Assembly: GCF_900095225.1 (NCBI RefSeq)
Contig: NZ_LT607421.1
Span: forward strand, 211,055-251,881
Source: Pseudomonas sp. UMAB-08
GTDB taxonomy: Bacteria; Pseudomonadota; Gammaproteobacteria; Pseudomonadales; Pseudomonadaceae
Reading direction: 5' to 3'
Length of the DNA stretch: 40,827 bases
Below are positions 9,569 to 19,820 of the stretch, piece by piece (position 1 is the first letter of the stretch; every line of letters starts with the position of its first letter). The notes beneath the pieces are model-generated. The model was not told the DNA's origin. It worked only from the letters and a program-made list of their open reading frames with translations, and did not search any database. A program made the position numbers and the translations under genes.

Positions 9569-10897
9569 TCAGCGCAGCATGCCGCTACCGTAGCCCTTCA
9601 GGTTGGCTTTCTTCATCAGGGATTCGTACTGGTGCGAAACGAGGTGCGATTGTACTTGGGACATGAAGTCCATCACAACCACTACGACGATCAGCAACGA
9701 AGTCCCGCCAAGGTAGAACGGTACGTTTGCCGCAACCACCAGGAACTGGGGGAGCAGACACACGGCCGTCATATAAAGAGCACCGAACATGGTCAAGCGG
9801 GTCAGAACGCCATCAATATAGCGCGCAGACTGCTCGCCTGGACGGATGCCCGGAATAAAGGCACCGGACTTCTTCAGGTTTTCCGCTACGTCTTTCGGAT
9901 TGAACATCAACGCCGTATAGAAGAAGCAGAAGAAAATAATCCCTGCACTAAACAGCAGAATATTCAACGGCTGACCAGGAGCGATCGACTGCGAGAGGTC
10001 CTGCAACCAGCCCATACCTTCAGACTGGCCAAACCAGGCACCCAACGAAGCCGGAAACAGCAAAATGCTGCTCGCGAAAATAGCAGGAATTACACCGGCC
10101 ATATTCACTTTCAGCGGCAAGTGGCTAGTCTGCGCAGCGAAGACCTTACGGCCCTGCTGACGCTTGGCGTAGTGAACAGCAATACGACGCTGACCACGCT
10201 CAATGAACACCACAAAACCGATAATCGCTACTGCCAGCAAACCGATGGCAACCAAGGCGAAAATGTTGATATCACCCTGACGTGCAGACTCGAAAGACTG
10301 CCCAATCGCTCTCGGAAGACCGGCGACGATACCCGAAAAAATCAACATCGAGATACCGTTACCAACACCGCGCTCGGTAATCTGCTCACCCAGCCACATC
10401 ATGAACATCGCGCCAGCCACAAACGTGGATACCGCAACGAAATGGAAGCCAAAGTCACCAGTGAACGCAACGCCCTGCCCTGCCAGACCAATGGACATGC
10501 CAATAGCCTGAACAAGAGCGAGGACGACAGTGCCATAGCGGGTGTATTGGCTGATCTTACGACGACCAGCCTCACCTTCCTTCTTCAACTGCTCCAACTG
10601 CGGGCTGACGGCGGTCATCAACTGCATGATGATCGATGCCGAAATGTACGGCATGATCCCCAGTGCAAAGATACTCATCCGTTCCAGCGCGCCGCCGGAA
10701 AACATGTTGAACAAGCTAAGAATGGTCCCCTCATTCTGTCGAAACAGGTCCGCCAGCCGGTCCGGGTTGATACCAGGAACTGGGATGTGCGCGCCTATCC
10801 GGTAGACGATAATCGCCAGGAGTAGAAAACGCAGTCGAGCCCAGAGCTCGGATAACCCGCCTTTGCTGAGCGCTGAGAGAGCACCTTGCTTAGCCAT
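9569..10897 (-). CDS. secY: Protein translocase channel subunit SecY
   Basis: Central channel of the Sec translocon in the inner membrane. The 442-aa product has the ten hydrophobic segments expected, starting after [29 protein letters not shown], and the cytoplasmic loop [19 protein letters not shown]. Its start codon follows the rplO stop directly (TAA then ATG), suggesting translational coupling. Partners in this window: SecE at 36283-36651. Length is normal for Pseudomonas. Confidence 0.99.
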
Positions 10898-11332
10898 TTA
10901 TTCCTCGAACTTGCCGCCAGCTGCTTCGATAGCCGCACGCGCACCTTTGGTGGCAGCGATACCTTTGATGGTGACAGCGCGAGTAACCTCACCGGACAAC
11001 ATGATTTTCACACGTTGTACGTTTTGGTTGATCACGTTGGCATCCTTCAGGGACTGCACGGTGACGATGTCGCCTTCCACTTTAGCCAGTTCGGACAAAC
11101 GCACTTCTGCGCGATCCATAGCTTTCAGAGAGACGAAACCGAATTTCGGCAGACGACGATGCAACGGCTGTTGGCCGCCTTCAAAGCCCGGAGCAATAGT
11201 GCCACCGGAGCGGGAGGATTGACCTTTGTGGCCACGGCCACCGGTCTTACCCAAACCACTACCGATACCACGGCCCGGACGATGCTTTTCGCGACGGGAA
11301 CCCGGCGCTGGACTCAGATCATTGAGTTTCAT
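10898..11332 (-). CDS. rplO: 50S ribosomal protein L15
   Basis: Late-assembly large-subunit protein. The 144-aa product begins [20 protein letters not shown] and has the Gly/Arg-rich extension [17 protein letters not shown] typical of L15, followed by a globular C-terminal half. It lies 3 bp after rpmD and abuts secY. Confidence 0.98.
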   Translation of the reverse strand: MKLNDLSPAPGSRREKHRPGRGIGSGLGKTGGRGHKGQSSRSGGTIAPGFEGGQQPLHRRLPKFGFVSLKAMDRAEVRLSELAKVEGDIVTVQSLKDANVINQNVQRVKIMLSGEVTRAVTIKGIAATKGARAAIEAAGGKFEE

Positions 11333-11335
11333 CGA

Positions 11336-11512
11336 TTAACCCTCGACTCGCAGCATGTAGTAAGCCTTGTTGATCATCCCGCGATTCTCGGGAGTATCCA
11401 GCACTTCTACAGTGTGACCGATGCGACGCAGACCCAAACCCTTAACGCACAATTTGTGGTTAGGGATGCGACCGGTCATGCTTTTGATCAGCGTTACTTT
11501 AACGGTAGCCAT
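11336..11512 (-). CDS. rpmD: 50S ribosomal protein L30
   Basis: Small large-subunit protein, absent from some bacteria. I read 58 codons from ATG 11512 to TAA at 11336; [20 protein letters not shown] at the N-terminus and [20 protein letters not shown] in the middle are the family signature. Two base pairs separate it from rpsE and three from rplO, so the genes are tightly packed and probably coupled. Confidence 0.97.
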   Translation of the reverse strand: MATVKVTLIKSMTGRIPNHKLCVKGLGLRRIGHTVEVLDTPENRGMINKAYYMLRVEG

Positions 11513-11514
11513 GA

Positions 11515-12015
11515 TCAGAAGATCTCCTTGACACTTTTGCCGCGCTTGGCAGCAATAGATTCAGGAGATTGCATAGCTTTCAAACCTTTGAAAGTGGCGT
11601 GAACCACGTTTACCGGGTTAGTCGAGCCGTAGCACTTGGCCAGTACGTTCTGAACACCAGCAACTTCCAACACTGCGCGCATAGCGCCGCCAGCGATGAT
11701 ACCGGTACCTTCAGACGCAGGCTGCATGTACACCTTAGAAGCGCCATGAGCAGACTTCATTGCGTACTGCAGAGTGGTACCGTTAAGGTCCACCTGAATC
11801 ATGTTGCGACGAGCAGCTTCCATTGCTTTCTGGATCGCAGCAGGCACTTCACGTGACTTGCCACGGCCGAAACCAACACGCCCCTTACCATCACCCACCA
11901 CGGTCAACGCGGTGAAAGTGAAGATACGGCCGCCTTTAACGGTTTTAGCAACGCGGTTCACTTGAACCAGCTTCTCAATGTAGCCTTCGTCGCGTTTTTG
12001 GTCGTTATTTGACAT
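11515..12015 (-). CDS. rpsE: 30S ribosomal protein S5
   Basis: Small-subunit protein at the mRNA entry site, involved in fidelity. The 166-aa product carries the double-stranded RNA-binding fold with [20 protein letters not shown] and [12 protein letters not shown]. The loop at about residues 20-30, where spectinomycin-resistance changes occur in other bacteria, has the ordinary sequence. It lies between rplR and rpmD with gaps of 2-3 bp. Confidence 0.98.
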   Translation of the reverse strand: MSNNDQKRDEGYIEKLVQVNRVAKTVKGGRIFTFTALTVVGDGKGRVGFGRGKSREVPAAIQKAMEAARRNMIQVDLNGTTLQYAMKSAHGASKVYMQPASEGTGIIAGGAMRAVLEVAGVQNVLAKCYGSTNPVNVVHATFKGLKAMQSPESIAAKRGKSVKEIF

Positions 12016-12018
12016 AAC

Positions 12019-12369
12019 TTAGAACTCCAGCCCGCCTTCACGAGCAGCATCAGCCAGCGCCTTGACGCGGCCGTGGTACTTGAAGCCAGAACGGTCAAAA
12101 GCCACTTGCGAGACGCCTACGGCTTTCGCACGCTCAGCGACCAGCTGGCCAACCTTAGTGGCCGCGTCGATGTTGCCAGTGGCTCCATCACGCAGTTCTT
12201 TGTCCAAAGTCGAGGCGCTCGCCAAGACTTTGCTGCCGTCGGCCGAGATGACCTGGGCATAAATGTGCTGCGAAGAGCGGAACACGCAGAGACGCACGAC
12301 TTCTAATTCGTGCATTTTCAAGCGTGCTTTGCGAGCGCGACGCAGTCGGGTAACTTTTTTGACGGTCAT
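12019..12369 (-). CDS. rplR: 50S ribosomal protein L18
   Basis: Binds 5S rRNA with L5 and L25 and anchors it to the large subunit. The 116-aa product has the basic N-terminus [20 protein letters not shown] and the core [12 protein letters not shown] and [20 protein letters not shown]. Length and position (rplF-rplR-rpsE) are standard. Confidence 0.98.
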   Translation of the reverse strand: MTVKKVTRLRRARKARLKMHELEVVRLCVFRSSQHIYAQVISADGSKVLASASTLDKELRDGATGNIDAATKVGQLVAERAKAVGVSQVAFDRSGFKYHGRVKALADAAREGGLEF

Positions 12370-12379
12370 TTGCTATGCC

Positions 12380-12913
12380 CTACTTCTTCTTGGCTTCTTT
12401 ACGGCGGACGACTTCGTCCGCGTAACGCACACCTTTGCCTTTGTATGGCTCAGGACGGCGGAAGTCGCGGATCTCAGCGGCCACTTGACCAACCAACTGC
12501 TTATCGATACCTCGGATGAAGATATCGGTCTGGTTGGGAGTCTCAGCGGTGATGCCATTCGGCAGGTCGTATTCCACTGGATGCGAAAAGCCGAGAGCCA
12601 GGGACAGCACTTTGTCTTTTGCTTGCGCTTTATAACCAACACCGACCAGCTGGAGCTTACGCTCGAAGCCTTGGCTTACGCCTTGGACCATGTTGTTAAC
12701 CAGTGCACGAGTGGTGCCGGCCATTGCGCGAGTTTGTTGATCGCCATTGCGAGCAGCGAAACGCAGCTCACCAGCTTCTTCAACAATCTCAATGGACGAA
12801 TGGATGTTCAGATCTAGAGTGCCCTTGGCACCCTTCACCGAAAGCTGCTGGCCGACGAGTTTAACTTCGACGCCTGCTGGCAACTTAACGGGGTTCTTAG
12901 CTACGCGTGACAT
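12380..12913 (-). CDS. rplF: 50S ribosomal protein L6
   Basis: Large-subunit protein next to the sarcin-ricin loop and factor-binding site. The 177-aa product begins [17 protein letters not shown] and has the duplicated L6 fold ending with the signature [16 protein letters not shown]. It lies 12 bp after rpsH and 10 bp before rplR. Confidence 0.98.
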   Translation of the reverse strand: MSRVAKNPVKLPAGVEVKLVGQQLSVKGAKGTLDLNIHSSIEIVEEAGELRFAARNGDQQTRAMAGTTRALVNNMVQGVSQGFERKLQLVGVGYKAQAKDKVLSLALGFSHPVEYDLPNGITAETPNQTDIFIRGIDKQLVGQVAAEIRDFRRPEPYKGKGVRYADEVVRRKEAKKK

Positions 12914-12925
12914 GCTTATCCCCCC

Positions 12926-13318
12926 TTAGAACACTGTGCAAAGAACTTCGCCGCCGACACCGGCAGCGCGCGCAGCACGATCCGTCATCACACCTTTGTT
13001 GGTGGAGACGATAGACACACCGAGACCGCCACGAACTTTTGGCAGATCATCGACGGACTTGTACTGACGCAGGCCTGGACGGCTAACGCGCTTCACTTCT
13101 TCGATGACTGGACGGCCTTCGAAGTACTTCAGCTCGATGGATAGCAGCGGTTTGATTTCGCTGCTGATCTGATAACCCGCAATGTAACCTTCGTCCTTCA
13201 GGACTTTGGCTACAGCTACCTTCAACGTAGAAGATGGCATGCTTACGACGGGCTTTTCAGCCATCTGGGCATTACGGATACGAGTTAGCATGTCCGCTAA
13301 CGGGTCCTGCATACTCAT
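12926..13318 (-). CDS. rpsH: 30S ribosomal protein S8
   Basis: Primary binder of the central domain of 16S rRNA. The 130-aa product begins [18 protein letters not shown] and ends with the S8 signature [20 protein letters not shown]. In E. coli S8 is the translational repressor of the spc operon. Here it is the first gene after a 214-bp gap holding a promoter (13419-13447) and several hairpins, so it may begin its own transcript and could be controlled there. Confidence 0.98.
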   Translation of the reverse strand: MSMQDPLADMLTRIRNAQMAEKPVVSMPSSTLKVAVAKVLKDEGYIAGYQISSEIKPLLSIELKYFEGRPVIEEVKRVSRPGLRQYKSVDDLPKVRGGLGVSIVSTNKGVMTDRAARAAGVGGEVLCTVF

Positions 13319-13418
13319 GGGCTAGACGCTCCTGTTACAAAAATAATTAGCCTTGCGGCTACAGCTTGTCGCCGAGAAACTCCGGGCAAATGAAAGCACG
13401 GGCTCAGGCGAGCCGATC

Positions 13419-13447
13419 ATTCTAGACACACCCCGGAAATGAATCAA
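13419..13447 (-). promoter_or_regulatory. Internal promoter upstream of rpsH
   Basis: On the minus strand TTGATT (13447-13442), 17 bp and TAGAAT (13424-13419) are near consensus. Predicted start is near 13411, about 93 nt before the rpsH ATG. It should drive rpsH through rpmJ. The -35 is inside the 3' arm of the perfect hairpin at 13440-13469. Confidence 0.75.
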
Positions 13448-13469
13448 GCCCCAAAAGGGGCTTGATTCA
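13440..13469 (-). terminator. Perfect 13-bp hairpin between rpsN and rpsH
   Basis: TGAATCAAGCCCC (13440-13452), AAAA loop, GGGGCTTGATTCA (13457-13469). There is no T run after the stem on the minus strand (ATTTCC), so simple intrinsic termination is doubtful. It could be a weak terminator, an mRNA 3'-end stabiliser or an RNase III site at the end of the rpsJ-rpsN message. Confidence 0.5.
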
Positions 13470-13532
13470 AAATCACGCTTCACACAGACCAATCTTTTAC
13501 AAGATTGACCCGTGCGAGACGGGATGGACGCC

Positions 13533-13838
13533 TTACCAGCTAGCCTTGACCAGACCAGGAACGTCGCCACGCATTGCTGCTTCACGCAGCTTGTTACGGC
13601 CAAGGCCGAACTTGCGATAGACGCCGTGTGGACGGCCAGTGATGCGGCAGCGGTTACGCATGCGCGCAGCGCTTGCGTCACGTGGCTGCTTCTGCAGAGC
13701 TACTTGAGCTTCCCAACGCGCTTCTGGACTTGCGTTCAGATCAACGATGATAGCTTTCAGTTCTGCACGCTTCTTGGCGTACTTGGCAACCGTGAGCTGA
13801 CGTTTCAGCTCGCGGTTTTTCATGCTCATCTTGGCCAT
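13533..13838 (-). CDS. rpsN: 30S ribosomal protein S14
   Basis: Head protein of the small subunit next to S3 and S10. From ATG 13838 the product is 101 aa, [15 protein letters not shown] to KASW, the long form without a CxxC zinc motif, with [23 protein letters not shown] near the C-terminus. An in-frame start at 13904 would overlap rplE and adds 22 residues not found in the family, so I reject it. It is the last gene before the structured gap. Confidence 0.98.
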   Translation of the reverse strand: MAKMSMKNRELKRQLTVAKYAKKRAELKAIIVDLNASPEARWEAQVALQKQPRDASAARMRNRCRITGRPHGVYRKFGLGRNKLREAAMRGDVPGLVKASW

Positions 13839-13851
13839 TGTCCTACTCCAA

Positions 13852-14391
13852 TCAGTTGCGGAACGGGAACTTGAAGGCACGCAGCAATGCGCGACCCTCG
13901 TCATCCGTACGAGCAGTGGTGGTCAGGGTAATGTCCAGACCGCGAAGAGCATCGATCTTGTCGTAATCGATTTCCGGGAAAATGATCTGCTCTTTAACGC
14001 CCATGCTGTAGTTACCACGACCATCGAAGGACTTGGCATTCAGGCCGCGAAAGTCGCGGACCCGAGGCAGGGAGATCGACAGCAGACGATCCAGGAATTC
14101 GTACATACGATCGCGACGCAGAGTGACTTTAACGCCGATCGGCCAACCTTCACGGACTTTAAAGCCAGCGATGGATTTCCGAGCGTAAGTCACAACGACT
14201 TTCTGACCGGTGATCTTTTCCAGGTCAGCAACAGCGTGCTCGATGACTTTTTTGTCACCGACCGCTTCGCCAAGACCCATGTTCAGGGTGATCTTTGTAA
14301 CGCGCGGAACTTCCATCACGTTCGAAAGCTTAAGTTCTTCCTTAAGTTTCGGAGCGATTTCCTTCCGGTAAATCTCTTTTAGTCGTGCCAT
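13852..14391 (-). CDS. rplE: 50S ribosomal protein L5
   Basis: 5S-rRNA-binding protein of the central protuberance; contacts S13 and the P-site tRNA. The 179-aa product contains [19 protein letters not shown] and [20 protein letters not shown] and ends [12 protein letters not shown], as expected. In E. coli S8 represses translation at the start of this gene; here only 20 bp separate it from rplX, and I cannot assign an S8 site. Confidence 0.98.
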   Translation of the reverse strand: MARLKEIYRKEIAPKLKEELKLSNVMEVPRVTKITLNMGLGEAVGDKKVIEHAVADLEKITGQKVVVTYARKSIAGFKVREGWPIGVKVTLRRDRMYEFLDRLLSISLPRVRDFRGLNAKSFDGRGNYSMGVKEQIIFPEIDYDKIDALRGLDITLTTTARTDDEGRALLRAFKFPFRN

Positions 14392-14411
14392 GGTCTTCTA
14401 CCTAGCAGTGT

Positions 14412-14726
14412 TCAAGCATCAACCGCTTTTTGGGTCGACTTGAAGACACGAATTTTCTTGCCGTCTTCAACTTTGAAACCAACGCGGTCAGCCTTGTTGG
14501 TTGCGCCGTTGAAAATGGCGACGTTAGAAGCGTGCAATGGCGCTTCTTTCTCGACGATACCGCCCTGAACGCCCGACGCCGGGTTAGGCTTGGTATGACG
14601 CTTAACCAGGTTAAGCCCACCAACGACCAGACGGTCGTCAACGAGAACCTTAAGCACCTTACCGCGCTTACCTTTGTCTTTGCCGGCGATCACGATGATC
14701 TCGTCGTCACGACGAATCTTTTGCAT
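14412..14726 (-). CDS. rplX: 50S ribosomal protein L24
   Basis: Assembly-initiator protein of the large subunit near the tunnel exit. The 104-aa product begins [24 protein letters not shown], the KOW motif, followed by [11 protein letters not shown]. It lies 11 bp after rplN and 20 bp before rplE. Confidence 0.98.
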   Translation of the reverse strand: MQKIRRDDEIIVIAGKDKGKRGKVLKVLVDDRLVVGGLNLVKRHTKPNPASGVQGGIVEKEAPLHASNVAIFNGATNKADRVGFKVEDGKKIRVFKSTQKAVDA

Positions 14727-14737
14727 GTCGGATCTCC

Positions 14738-15106
14738 TTACAGCACTTCTGGGGCGAGCGAGACGATCTTCATGAACTTCTCAGTACGAAGTTCACGGGT
14801 CACTGGCCCAAAGATACGGGTGCCGATCGGCTCTTGCTTGTTGTTCAACAGAACAGCAGCGTTGCCATCAAAGCGGATGATGGAGCCGTCAGCGCGACGA
14901 ACACCATGGCGAGTGCGGACTACTACTGCAGTCATCACTTGGCCTTTTTTCACCTTGCCGCGCGGAATTGCTTCCTTGACGGTCACTTTGATGATGTCAC
15001 CGATACCAGCGTAACGACGATGGGAGCCACCCAGCACCTTGATGCACATAACGCGGCGTGCGCCGCTGTTATCGGCCACATCGAGCATGGATTGAGTCTG
15101 AATCAT
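14738..15106 (-). CDS. rplN: 50S ribosomal protein L14
   Basis: Large-subunit protein at the interface, target of the silencing factor RsfS. The 122-aa product begins [21 protein letters not shown] and ends IVSLAPEVL, standard for L14. In E. coli this is the first gene of the spc operon with a promoter before it; here only 23 bp separate it from rpsQ and I see no promoter there, so it is probably read from the S10 promoter. Confidence 0.98.
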   Translation of the reverse strand: MIQTQSMLDVADNSGARRVMCIKVLGGSHRRYAGIGDIIKVTVKEAIPRGKVKKGQVMTAVVVRTRHGVRRADGSIIRFDGNAAVLLNNKQEPIGTRIFGPVTRELRTEKFMKIVSLAPEVL

Positions 15107-15129
15107 ATAATTTCTCCGACCCCTAGTCC

Positions 15130-15396
15130 TTAGACTTCCACAGCGCGTTCGAGAATATCAACCAACGCCCAAGACTTGGTCTTGGCCAGCGGACGAGTTT
15201 CACGAATCGTGACTTTGTCGCCGATGTGGCACTGATTGGTTTCGTCGTGCGCGTGCAGCTTAGTCGAACGCTTAACATATTTACCGTAGATCGGGTGCTT
15301 TACGCGACGCTCGATCAGAACGGTGATGGTCTTGTCCATCTTGTCGCTGACAACACGGCCAGTCAGCGTACGGACGGTTTTTTCGGCTTCAGCCAT
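15130..15396 (-). CDS. rpsQ: 30S ribosomal protein S17
   Basis: Early-assembling 16S-rRNA binder of OB fold. From ATG 15396 the product is 88 aa, [22 protein letters not shown] at the N-terminus with the signature [25 protein letters not shown] six bases upstream overlaps rpmC and is less likely. Two bases separate it from the rpmC stop. Confidence 0.98.
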   Translation of the reverse strand: MAEAEKTVRTLTGRVVSDKMDKTITVLIERRVKHPIYGKYVKRSTKLHAHDETNQCHIGDKVTIRETRPLAKTKSWALVDILERAVEV

Positions 15397-15398
15397 GA

Positions 15399-15590
15399 TC
15401 ACTTACCTGCCTGCTGGTTAAGCACAGTCTTCACGCGAGCAATGTCACGTTTAACTTGCGAGAGCAGGTGAGACTGCCCCAACTGGCCAGTTGCTTTCTG
15501 CATACGCAGATTGAACTGGTCGCGCAGCAGGCCGAGCAATTGCTCGTTCAGCTGCTGTGCTGATTTTTCACGAAGTTCATTCGCTTTCAT
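15399..15590 (-). CDS. rpmC: 50S ribosomal protein L29
   Basis: Small helical protein near the tunnel exit that helps dock trigger factor and SRP. The product is 63 aa, [19 protein letters not shown] to LNQQAGK, with [10 protein letters not shown] in the middle. ATG 15590 overlaps the rplP stop as TGATG; the in-frame GTG at 15593 is an alternative one codon longer. Translation is probably coupled to rplP. Confidence 0.97.
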
Positions 15591-16003
15591 CACATCACCG
15601 TCCGTTTAACAAAGGAGGTGGCGAGTGGCAGCTTCGCAGCAGCCAGGGCGAAAGCCTCACGCGCCAGCTCTTCAGTAACACCCTCGATTTCATACAGGAC
15701 TTTGCCTGGCTGAATCTGGGCAACCCAGTACTCAACGTTACCCTTACCTTTACCCATCCGAACTTCGAGTGGCTTTTTGGTTACAGGTTTGTCCGGGAAT
15801 ACACGGATCCAGATTTTGCCGCCACGTTTAACGTGACGGGTCAGAGCACGACGCGCTGACTCAATCTGACGAGCGGTGAGACGACCACGAGCAACAGACT
15901 TCAGCGCATATTCGCCGAAGCTGACTTTGCTACCGCGCTGAGCCAAGCCACGGTTGTGGCCTGTCATCTGCTTGCGGAACTTCGTACGCTTTGGTTGCAA
16001 CAT
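15590..16003 (-). CDS. rplP: 50S ribosomal protein L16
   Basis: Large-subunit protein beside the A site and peptidyl-transferase centre. The 137-aa product begins [21 protein letters not shown] and contains [29 protein letters not shown] (positions about 60-87), the L16 signature. It ends overlapping the start of rpmC and lies 12 bp after rpsC. Confidence 0.98.
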
Positions 16004-16015
16004 TTGGCGTACCCC

Positions 16016-16702
16016 TTACTTAGCAGCTTTTTTACGAGGCGCTGGTGCTTGTGGTTTCAGCTCTTCTTGGCGACCACCAATTACTTCGCCTTTGAAGATC
16101 CAAACCTTTACACCGATCACACCATAAGTGGTGTGAGCTTCGTAGTTGGCATAGTCGATGTCAGCACGCAGGGTGTGCAGTGGCACACGACCCTCGCGAT
16201 ACCATTCAGTACGTGCGATTTCAGCACCGCCGAGACGACCGCTCACTTGGATTTTGATGCCTTTGGCACCAATGCGCATGGCGTTCTGAACAGCGCGCTT
16301 CATAGCGCGACGGAACATTACGCGACGCTCCAGCTGCTGAGCTACGCTCTGCGCAACCAGCATACCGTCGAGCTCCGGCTTGCGGATCTCTTCGATATTG
16401 ATGTGCACAGGCACACCCATTTGCTTGGTCAGGTCCTGACGCAGTTTCTCAACATCTTCACCTTTCTTGCCGATCACGATGCCGGGACGAGCGGTGTGGA
16501 TGGTGATACGTGCAGTCTGAGCCGGACGATGGATATCGATACGGCTTACGGACGCGCTTTTTAGTTTGTCTTGGAGATACTCGCGCACCTTCAGATCAGC
16601 GAACAAATAGTCCGCATAAGTCCGACCGTCTGCGTACCAGACGGAGGTGTGCTCCTTGACGATTCCCAGGCGAATGCCAATGGGATGTACTTTCTGACCC
16701 AT
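16016..16702 (-). CDS. rpsC: 30S ribosomal protein S3
   Basis: Head protein at the mRNA entry tunnel, part of the ribosomal helicase with S4 and S5. From ATG 16702 the product is 228 aa, beginning [18 protein letters not shown], with a KH domain carrying the [10 protein letters not shown] loop (about residues 70-80) and a basic C-terminal tail. The frame is open upstream to 16786, but those 28 residues lie within rplV and are not part of the family. Confidence 0.98.
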
Positions 16703-16715
16703 CTCTTCGACTCCG

Positions 16716-17048
16716 TTACTTGTCAGCAACCTTGACAGTGATATGGCAAGACCGCTTGACGATGCGATCAGCGCGGCCTTTGGCACGCGGCATGATTCGC
16801 TTCAGCGAACGCCCTTCGTTGACGAAAACGGTGGAGACCTTAAGGTCATCAACGTCTGCGCCTTCGTTATGCTCGGCGTTGGCTACGGCCGACTCCAGCA
16901 CTTTCTTCAGGATCTCGGCGGCTTTCTTACTGCTGAAAGCCAACAGGTTGAGCGCTTCGCCCACCTTCTTCCCGCGGATCTGGTCGGCGACCAAGCGGGC
17001 TTTCTGGGCGGAGATTCGAGCGCCCGACAACTTAGCGGCTACTTCCAT
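16716..17048 (-). CDS. rplV: 50S ribosomal protein L22
   Basis: Lines the exit tunnel with a long beta-hairpin, a site of macrolide resistance in other bacteria. The 110-aa product begins [20 protein letters not shown] and has [16 protein letters not shown] at the hairpin tip with the ordinary sequence. It lies 13 bp after rpsS and 13 bp before the rpsC ATG. Confidence 0.98.
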
Positions 17049-17061
17049 CGTTCCTTACCCC

Positions 17062-17337
17062 TTAACGCTTGGCTTTCTTGTCTGCCACGTGCCCACGATA
17101 AGTGCGGGTACCGGCAAACTCGCCTAGTTTATGGCCGACCATGTCTTCGTTCACAAGAACTGGGACATGTTGACGACCGTTATGCACAGCAATGGTCAAA
17201 CCGACCATTTGCGGCAGGATCATAGAACGGCGCGACCAGGTCTTAACTGGTTTGCGATCATTCTTTTCCGCCGCCACTTCGATCTTCTTCAGTAGGTGAA
17301 GATCGATAAAAGGACCTTTTTTCAGAGAACGTGGCAC
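17062..17337 (-). CDS. rpsS: 30S ribosomal protein S19
   Basis: Head protein that pairs with S13 and contacts the A-site tRNA. The 91-aa product begins [20 protein letters not shown] and has [22 protein letters not shown] and [15 protein letters not shown], as in all S19s. It lies 16 bp after rplB. Confidence 0.98.
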   Translation of the reverse strand: MPRSLKKGPFIDLHLLKKIEVAAEKNDRKPVKTWSRRSMILPQMVGLTIAVHNGRQHVPVLVNEDMVGHKLGEFAGTRTYRGHVADKKAKR

Positions 17338-17353
17338 TGTCGTATCCCTCTAT

Positions 17354-18178
17354 TTACTTGCGACGACGGACGATCATTTTGTCGGTACGCTTATTACCAC
17401 GAGTCTTCGCGCCCTTAGTCGGGAAGCCCCACGGCGATACCGGATGACGACCACCAGAGGTACGACCTTCACCACCACCATGTGGGTGGTCAACCGGGTT
17501 CATGGCAACACCACGAACGGTTGGGCGAACGCCACGCCAGCGTTTGGCACCAGCTTTACCCAGCGAACGCAGGCTGTGCTCGGAGTTCGAGACTTCGCCA
17601 AGCGTTGCACGGCATTCAGCCAATACTTTACGCATTTCACCAGAGCGCAGACGCAGGGTCACGTAGACACCTTCACGAGCGATCAGCTGAGCAGAAGCAC
17701 CAGCGGAACGAGCGATTTGCGCGCCTTTACCCGGCTTCAACTCGATGCCGTGTACGGTGCTACCCACTGGAATGTTGCGCAACTGAAGAGCGTTGCCCGG
17801 CTTGATCGGTGCCAAGGCACCTGCGATCAGCTGGTCGCCAGCACTAATGCCTTTAGGGGCAATAATGTAGCGGCGCTCGCCGTCTGCGTACAACAGCAGG
17901 GCGATGTGAGCAGTACGGTTTGGATCGTATTCGATACGCTCAACGGTGGCAGTGATGCCATCTTTGTCGTTACGACGGAAATCGACCAAACGATAATGCT
18001 GCTTATGACCACCACCGATGTGACGCGTGGTAATACGGCCATTGTTGTTACGACCACCAGTCTTCGATTTCTTCTCGAGCAGCGGTGCGTGAGGAGCGCC
18101 TTTATGCAGCTCCTGGTTGACCACCTTGACCACAAAACGGCGGCCAGGGGAAGTCGGTTTGCATTTAACGATTGCCAT
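17354..18178 (-). CDS. rplB: 50S ribosomal protein L2
   Basis: Primary 23S-rRNA binder required for subunit association and peptidyl transfer. The 274-aa product begins [19 protein letters not shown], has the OB and SH3-like folds, and the conserved C-terminal loop with [18 protein letters not shown], including the histidine linked to peptidyl-transferase function in E. coli (H229 there). It lies 14 bp after rplW. Confidence 0.99.
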   Translation of the reverse strand: MAIVKCKPTSPGRRFVVKVVNQELHKGAPHAPLLEKKSKTGGRNNNGRITTRHIGGGHKQHYRLVDFRRNDKDGITATVERIEYDPNRTAHIALLLYADGERRYIIAPKGISAGDQLIAGALAPIKPGNALQLRNIPVGSTVHGIELKPGKGAQIARSAGASAQLIAREGVYVTLRLRSGEMRKVLAECRATLGEVSNSEHSLRSLGKAGAKRWRGVRPTVRGVAMNPVDHPHGGGEGRTSGGRHPVSPWGFPTKGAKTRGNKRTDKMIVRRRK

Positions 18179-18192
18179 GATGCACCCCTTCC

Positions 18193-18492
18193 TTACTCAG
18201 CACTGCTGCTGAAATCGAGATCTTGGCCCGGTTGAAGGGAAATAATCGCCTTCTTCCAGTCATTACGCTTGCCCAGACCGCGAGCAGTACGTTTGCTCTT
18301 ACCCAGAACATTCAGGGTAGTAACACGCTCTACTTTCACGCTGAACAGGCTTTCGACGGCCTTCTTGATTTCCAGCTTGGTTGCGTCTGTAGCAACCTTG
18401 AAAACGAACTGGCCTTTCTTGTCAGCCAGAACCGTAGCCTTCTCGGAAACGTGCGGGCCGAGTAGAACTTTAAATACGCGTTCCTGGTTCAT
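18193..18492 (-). CDS. rplW: 50S ribosomal protein L23
   Basis: Tunnel-exit protein that docks trigger factor, SRP and SecYEG. The 99-aa product begins [21 protein letters not shown] and has the L23 signature [21 protein letters not shown]. Its first four bases overlap the end of rplD (ATGA), so it is likely translated by coupling. Confidence 0.98.
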   Translation of the reverse strand: MNQERVFKVLLGPHVSEKATVLADKKGQFVFKVATDATKLEIKKAVESLFSVKVERVTTLNVLGKSKRTARGLGKRNDWKKAIISLQPGQDLDFSSSAE

Positions 18493-19091
18493 CCCAGCAG
18501 CTCCTCGAATTTCTTCACGGCCGACACGGTGATCAACACCTTGTCGTATGCGATCAGACTAACTGGATCGGAACCCTGTACGTCACGAACATCAACGTGC
18601 GGCAGGTTACGAGCAGCCAGGTACAGGTTCTGATCAACAGCATCAGACACGATCAAGACATCAGTCAGACCCATGCCATTCAGCTTGTTCAGCAGGTCTT
18701 TGGTTTTCGGCGCTTCAACTACGAAGTCCTGAACCACGACCAGACGATCAGTACGTACCAGCTCAGCAAGGATGGAGCGCAATGCTGCGCGATACATCTT
18801 CTTGTTGAGTTTCTGGGAGTGATCCTGAGGACGAGCAGCGAAAGTGGTACCGCCGCCACGCCAGATTGGGCTACGGATAGTACCGGCACGAGCACGACCA
18901 GTACCTTTCTGACGCCATGGGCGCTTACCGCCACCGGAAACGTCTGAACGGGTCTTCTGGGCCTTGCTACCTTGACGGCCGCCGGCCATGTAGGCCACGA
19001 CTGCTTGGTGAACCAGCGTCTCGTTGAACTCGCCGCCGAACGTCAGTTCGGAAACTTCGATCGCCTGAGCGTCATTTACATTTAATTGCAT
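18489..19091 (-). CDS. rplD: 50S ribosomal protein L4
   Basis: Large-subunit protein whose loop lines the exit tunnel. The 200-aa product begins [19 protein letters not shown] and has the tunnel loop region [20 protein letters not shown] and [20 protein letters not shown]. In enterobacteria L4 represses the S10 operon by attenuation and translational block at the rpsJ leader; the leader here is only about 60 nt, so that mechanism may not apply. Confidence 0.98.
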   Translation of the reverse strand: MQLNVNDAQAIEVSELTFGGEFNETLVHQAVVAYMAGGRQGSKAQKTRSDVSGGGKRPWRQKGTGRARAGTIRSPIWRGGGTTFAARPQDHSQKLNKKMYRAALRSILAELVRTDRLVVVQDFVVEAPKTKDLLNKLNGMGLTDVLIVSDAVDQNLYLAARNLPHVDVRDVQGSDPVSLIAYDKVLITVSAVKKFEELLG

Positions 19092-19103
19092 GTCAGCTTC
19101 CCC

Positions 19104-19739
19104 TTAACCGCGAGCCTTGGCTGCCGGACGTACAACCAGGTTGCCGCCAGTAGCGCCAGGAACAGCACCCTTGACCAACAACAGATTGCGTTCAGCGTCC
19201 ACGCGCACCACTTCCAGGGACTGCACGGTCACGCGCTCAGCGCCCATATGACCGGACATTTTTTTGCCCTTGAATACACGACCAGGAGTCTGGCACTGGC
19301 CGATTGAGCCTGGGACGCGGTGGGATACGGAGTTGCCGTGAGTATTGTCTTGGCCACGGAAATTGTGGCGTTTGATCGTACCCTGGAAACCTTTACCTTT
19401 GGACTGACCGGTCACATCGACCATCTGACCAGCGGCGAAGATTTCTGCATTGATTACGTCGCCAGCCTGGTAGTCGCCTTCTTCAAGACGGAACTCCCAA
19501 ACACCGCGACCAGCAGCAACGTTCGCTTTTGCGAAGTGACCTGCTTGAGCAGCAGTCACACGCGAAGCACGACGCACACCGACAGTGACTTGCACTGCAC
19601 GATAGCCATCAGTTTCTTCGGTTTTGAACTGGGTGACGCGATTCGGCTCGATCTCAATGACCGTAACCGGAATGGAGACACCTTCTTCGGTGAAAATACG
19701 GGTCATACCGCATTTACGACCGACTACACCAATAGTCAT
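19104..19739 (-). CDS. rplC: 50S ribosomal protein L3
   Basis: Assembly-initiator protein of the large subunit with a finger reaching the peptidyl-transferase centre. From ATG 19739 the product is 211 aa, [16 protein letters not shown] at the start; the finger contains [20 protein letters not shown], where PrmB methylates a Gln. The frame is open up to 19772, but that N-terminus is atypical. It is separated from rpsJ by 81 bp in which I see nothing specific. Confidence 0.98.
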   Translation of the reverse strand: MTIGVVGRKCGMTRIFTEEGVSIPVTVIEIEPNRVTQFKTEETDGYRAVQVTVGVRRASRVTAAQAGHFAKANVAAGRGVWEFRLEEGDYQAGDVINAEIFAAGQMVDVTGQSKGKGFQGTIKRHNFRGQDNTHGNSVSHRVPGSIGQCQTPGRVFKGKKMSGHMGAERVTVQSLEVVRVDAERNLLLVKGAVPGATGGNLVVRPAAKARG

Positions 19740-19820
19740 GTTGTAAACCTCATGAGTGTACGGGGCTTTCACCCGCTATGGCCGCCCATTTCAGAGCGTT
19801 ACACGACTAAGACCCGAGTC

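Larger units (their letters stand above)
13319..13532 (-). promoter_or_regulatory. Structured rpsN-rpsH intergenic region
   Basis: This 214-bp gap is far larger than its neighbours (10-25 bp). In transcript order it holds a stem CCCGT/ACGGG (13523-13509), a 7-bp stem CAATCTT/AAGATTG with GTAA loop (13507-13490), the 13-bp stem at 13440-13469, the promoter at 13419-13447, a GGCTC/GAGCC stem, and a TAGCC/GGCTA stem with GCAA loop followed by ATTATTTTTG some 25 nt before the rpsH ATG. The last could be an attenuator or a protein-binding site. The base composition is not unusual and no small ORF with a Shine-Dalgarno is evident. Confidence 0.6.

Noticed and set aside
13839..13904. N-terminal extension of rpsN into rplE
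   Set aside because: Would overlap rplE and lacks family similarity; [15 protein letters not shown] is the normal start.
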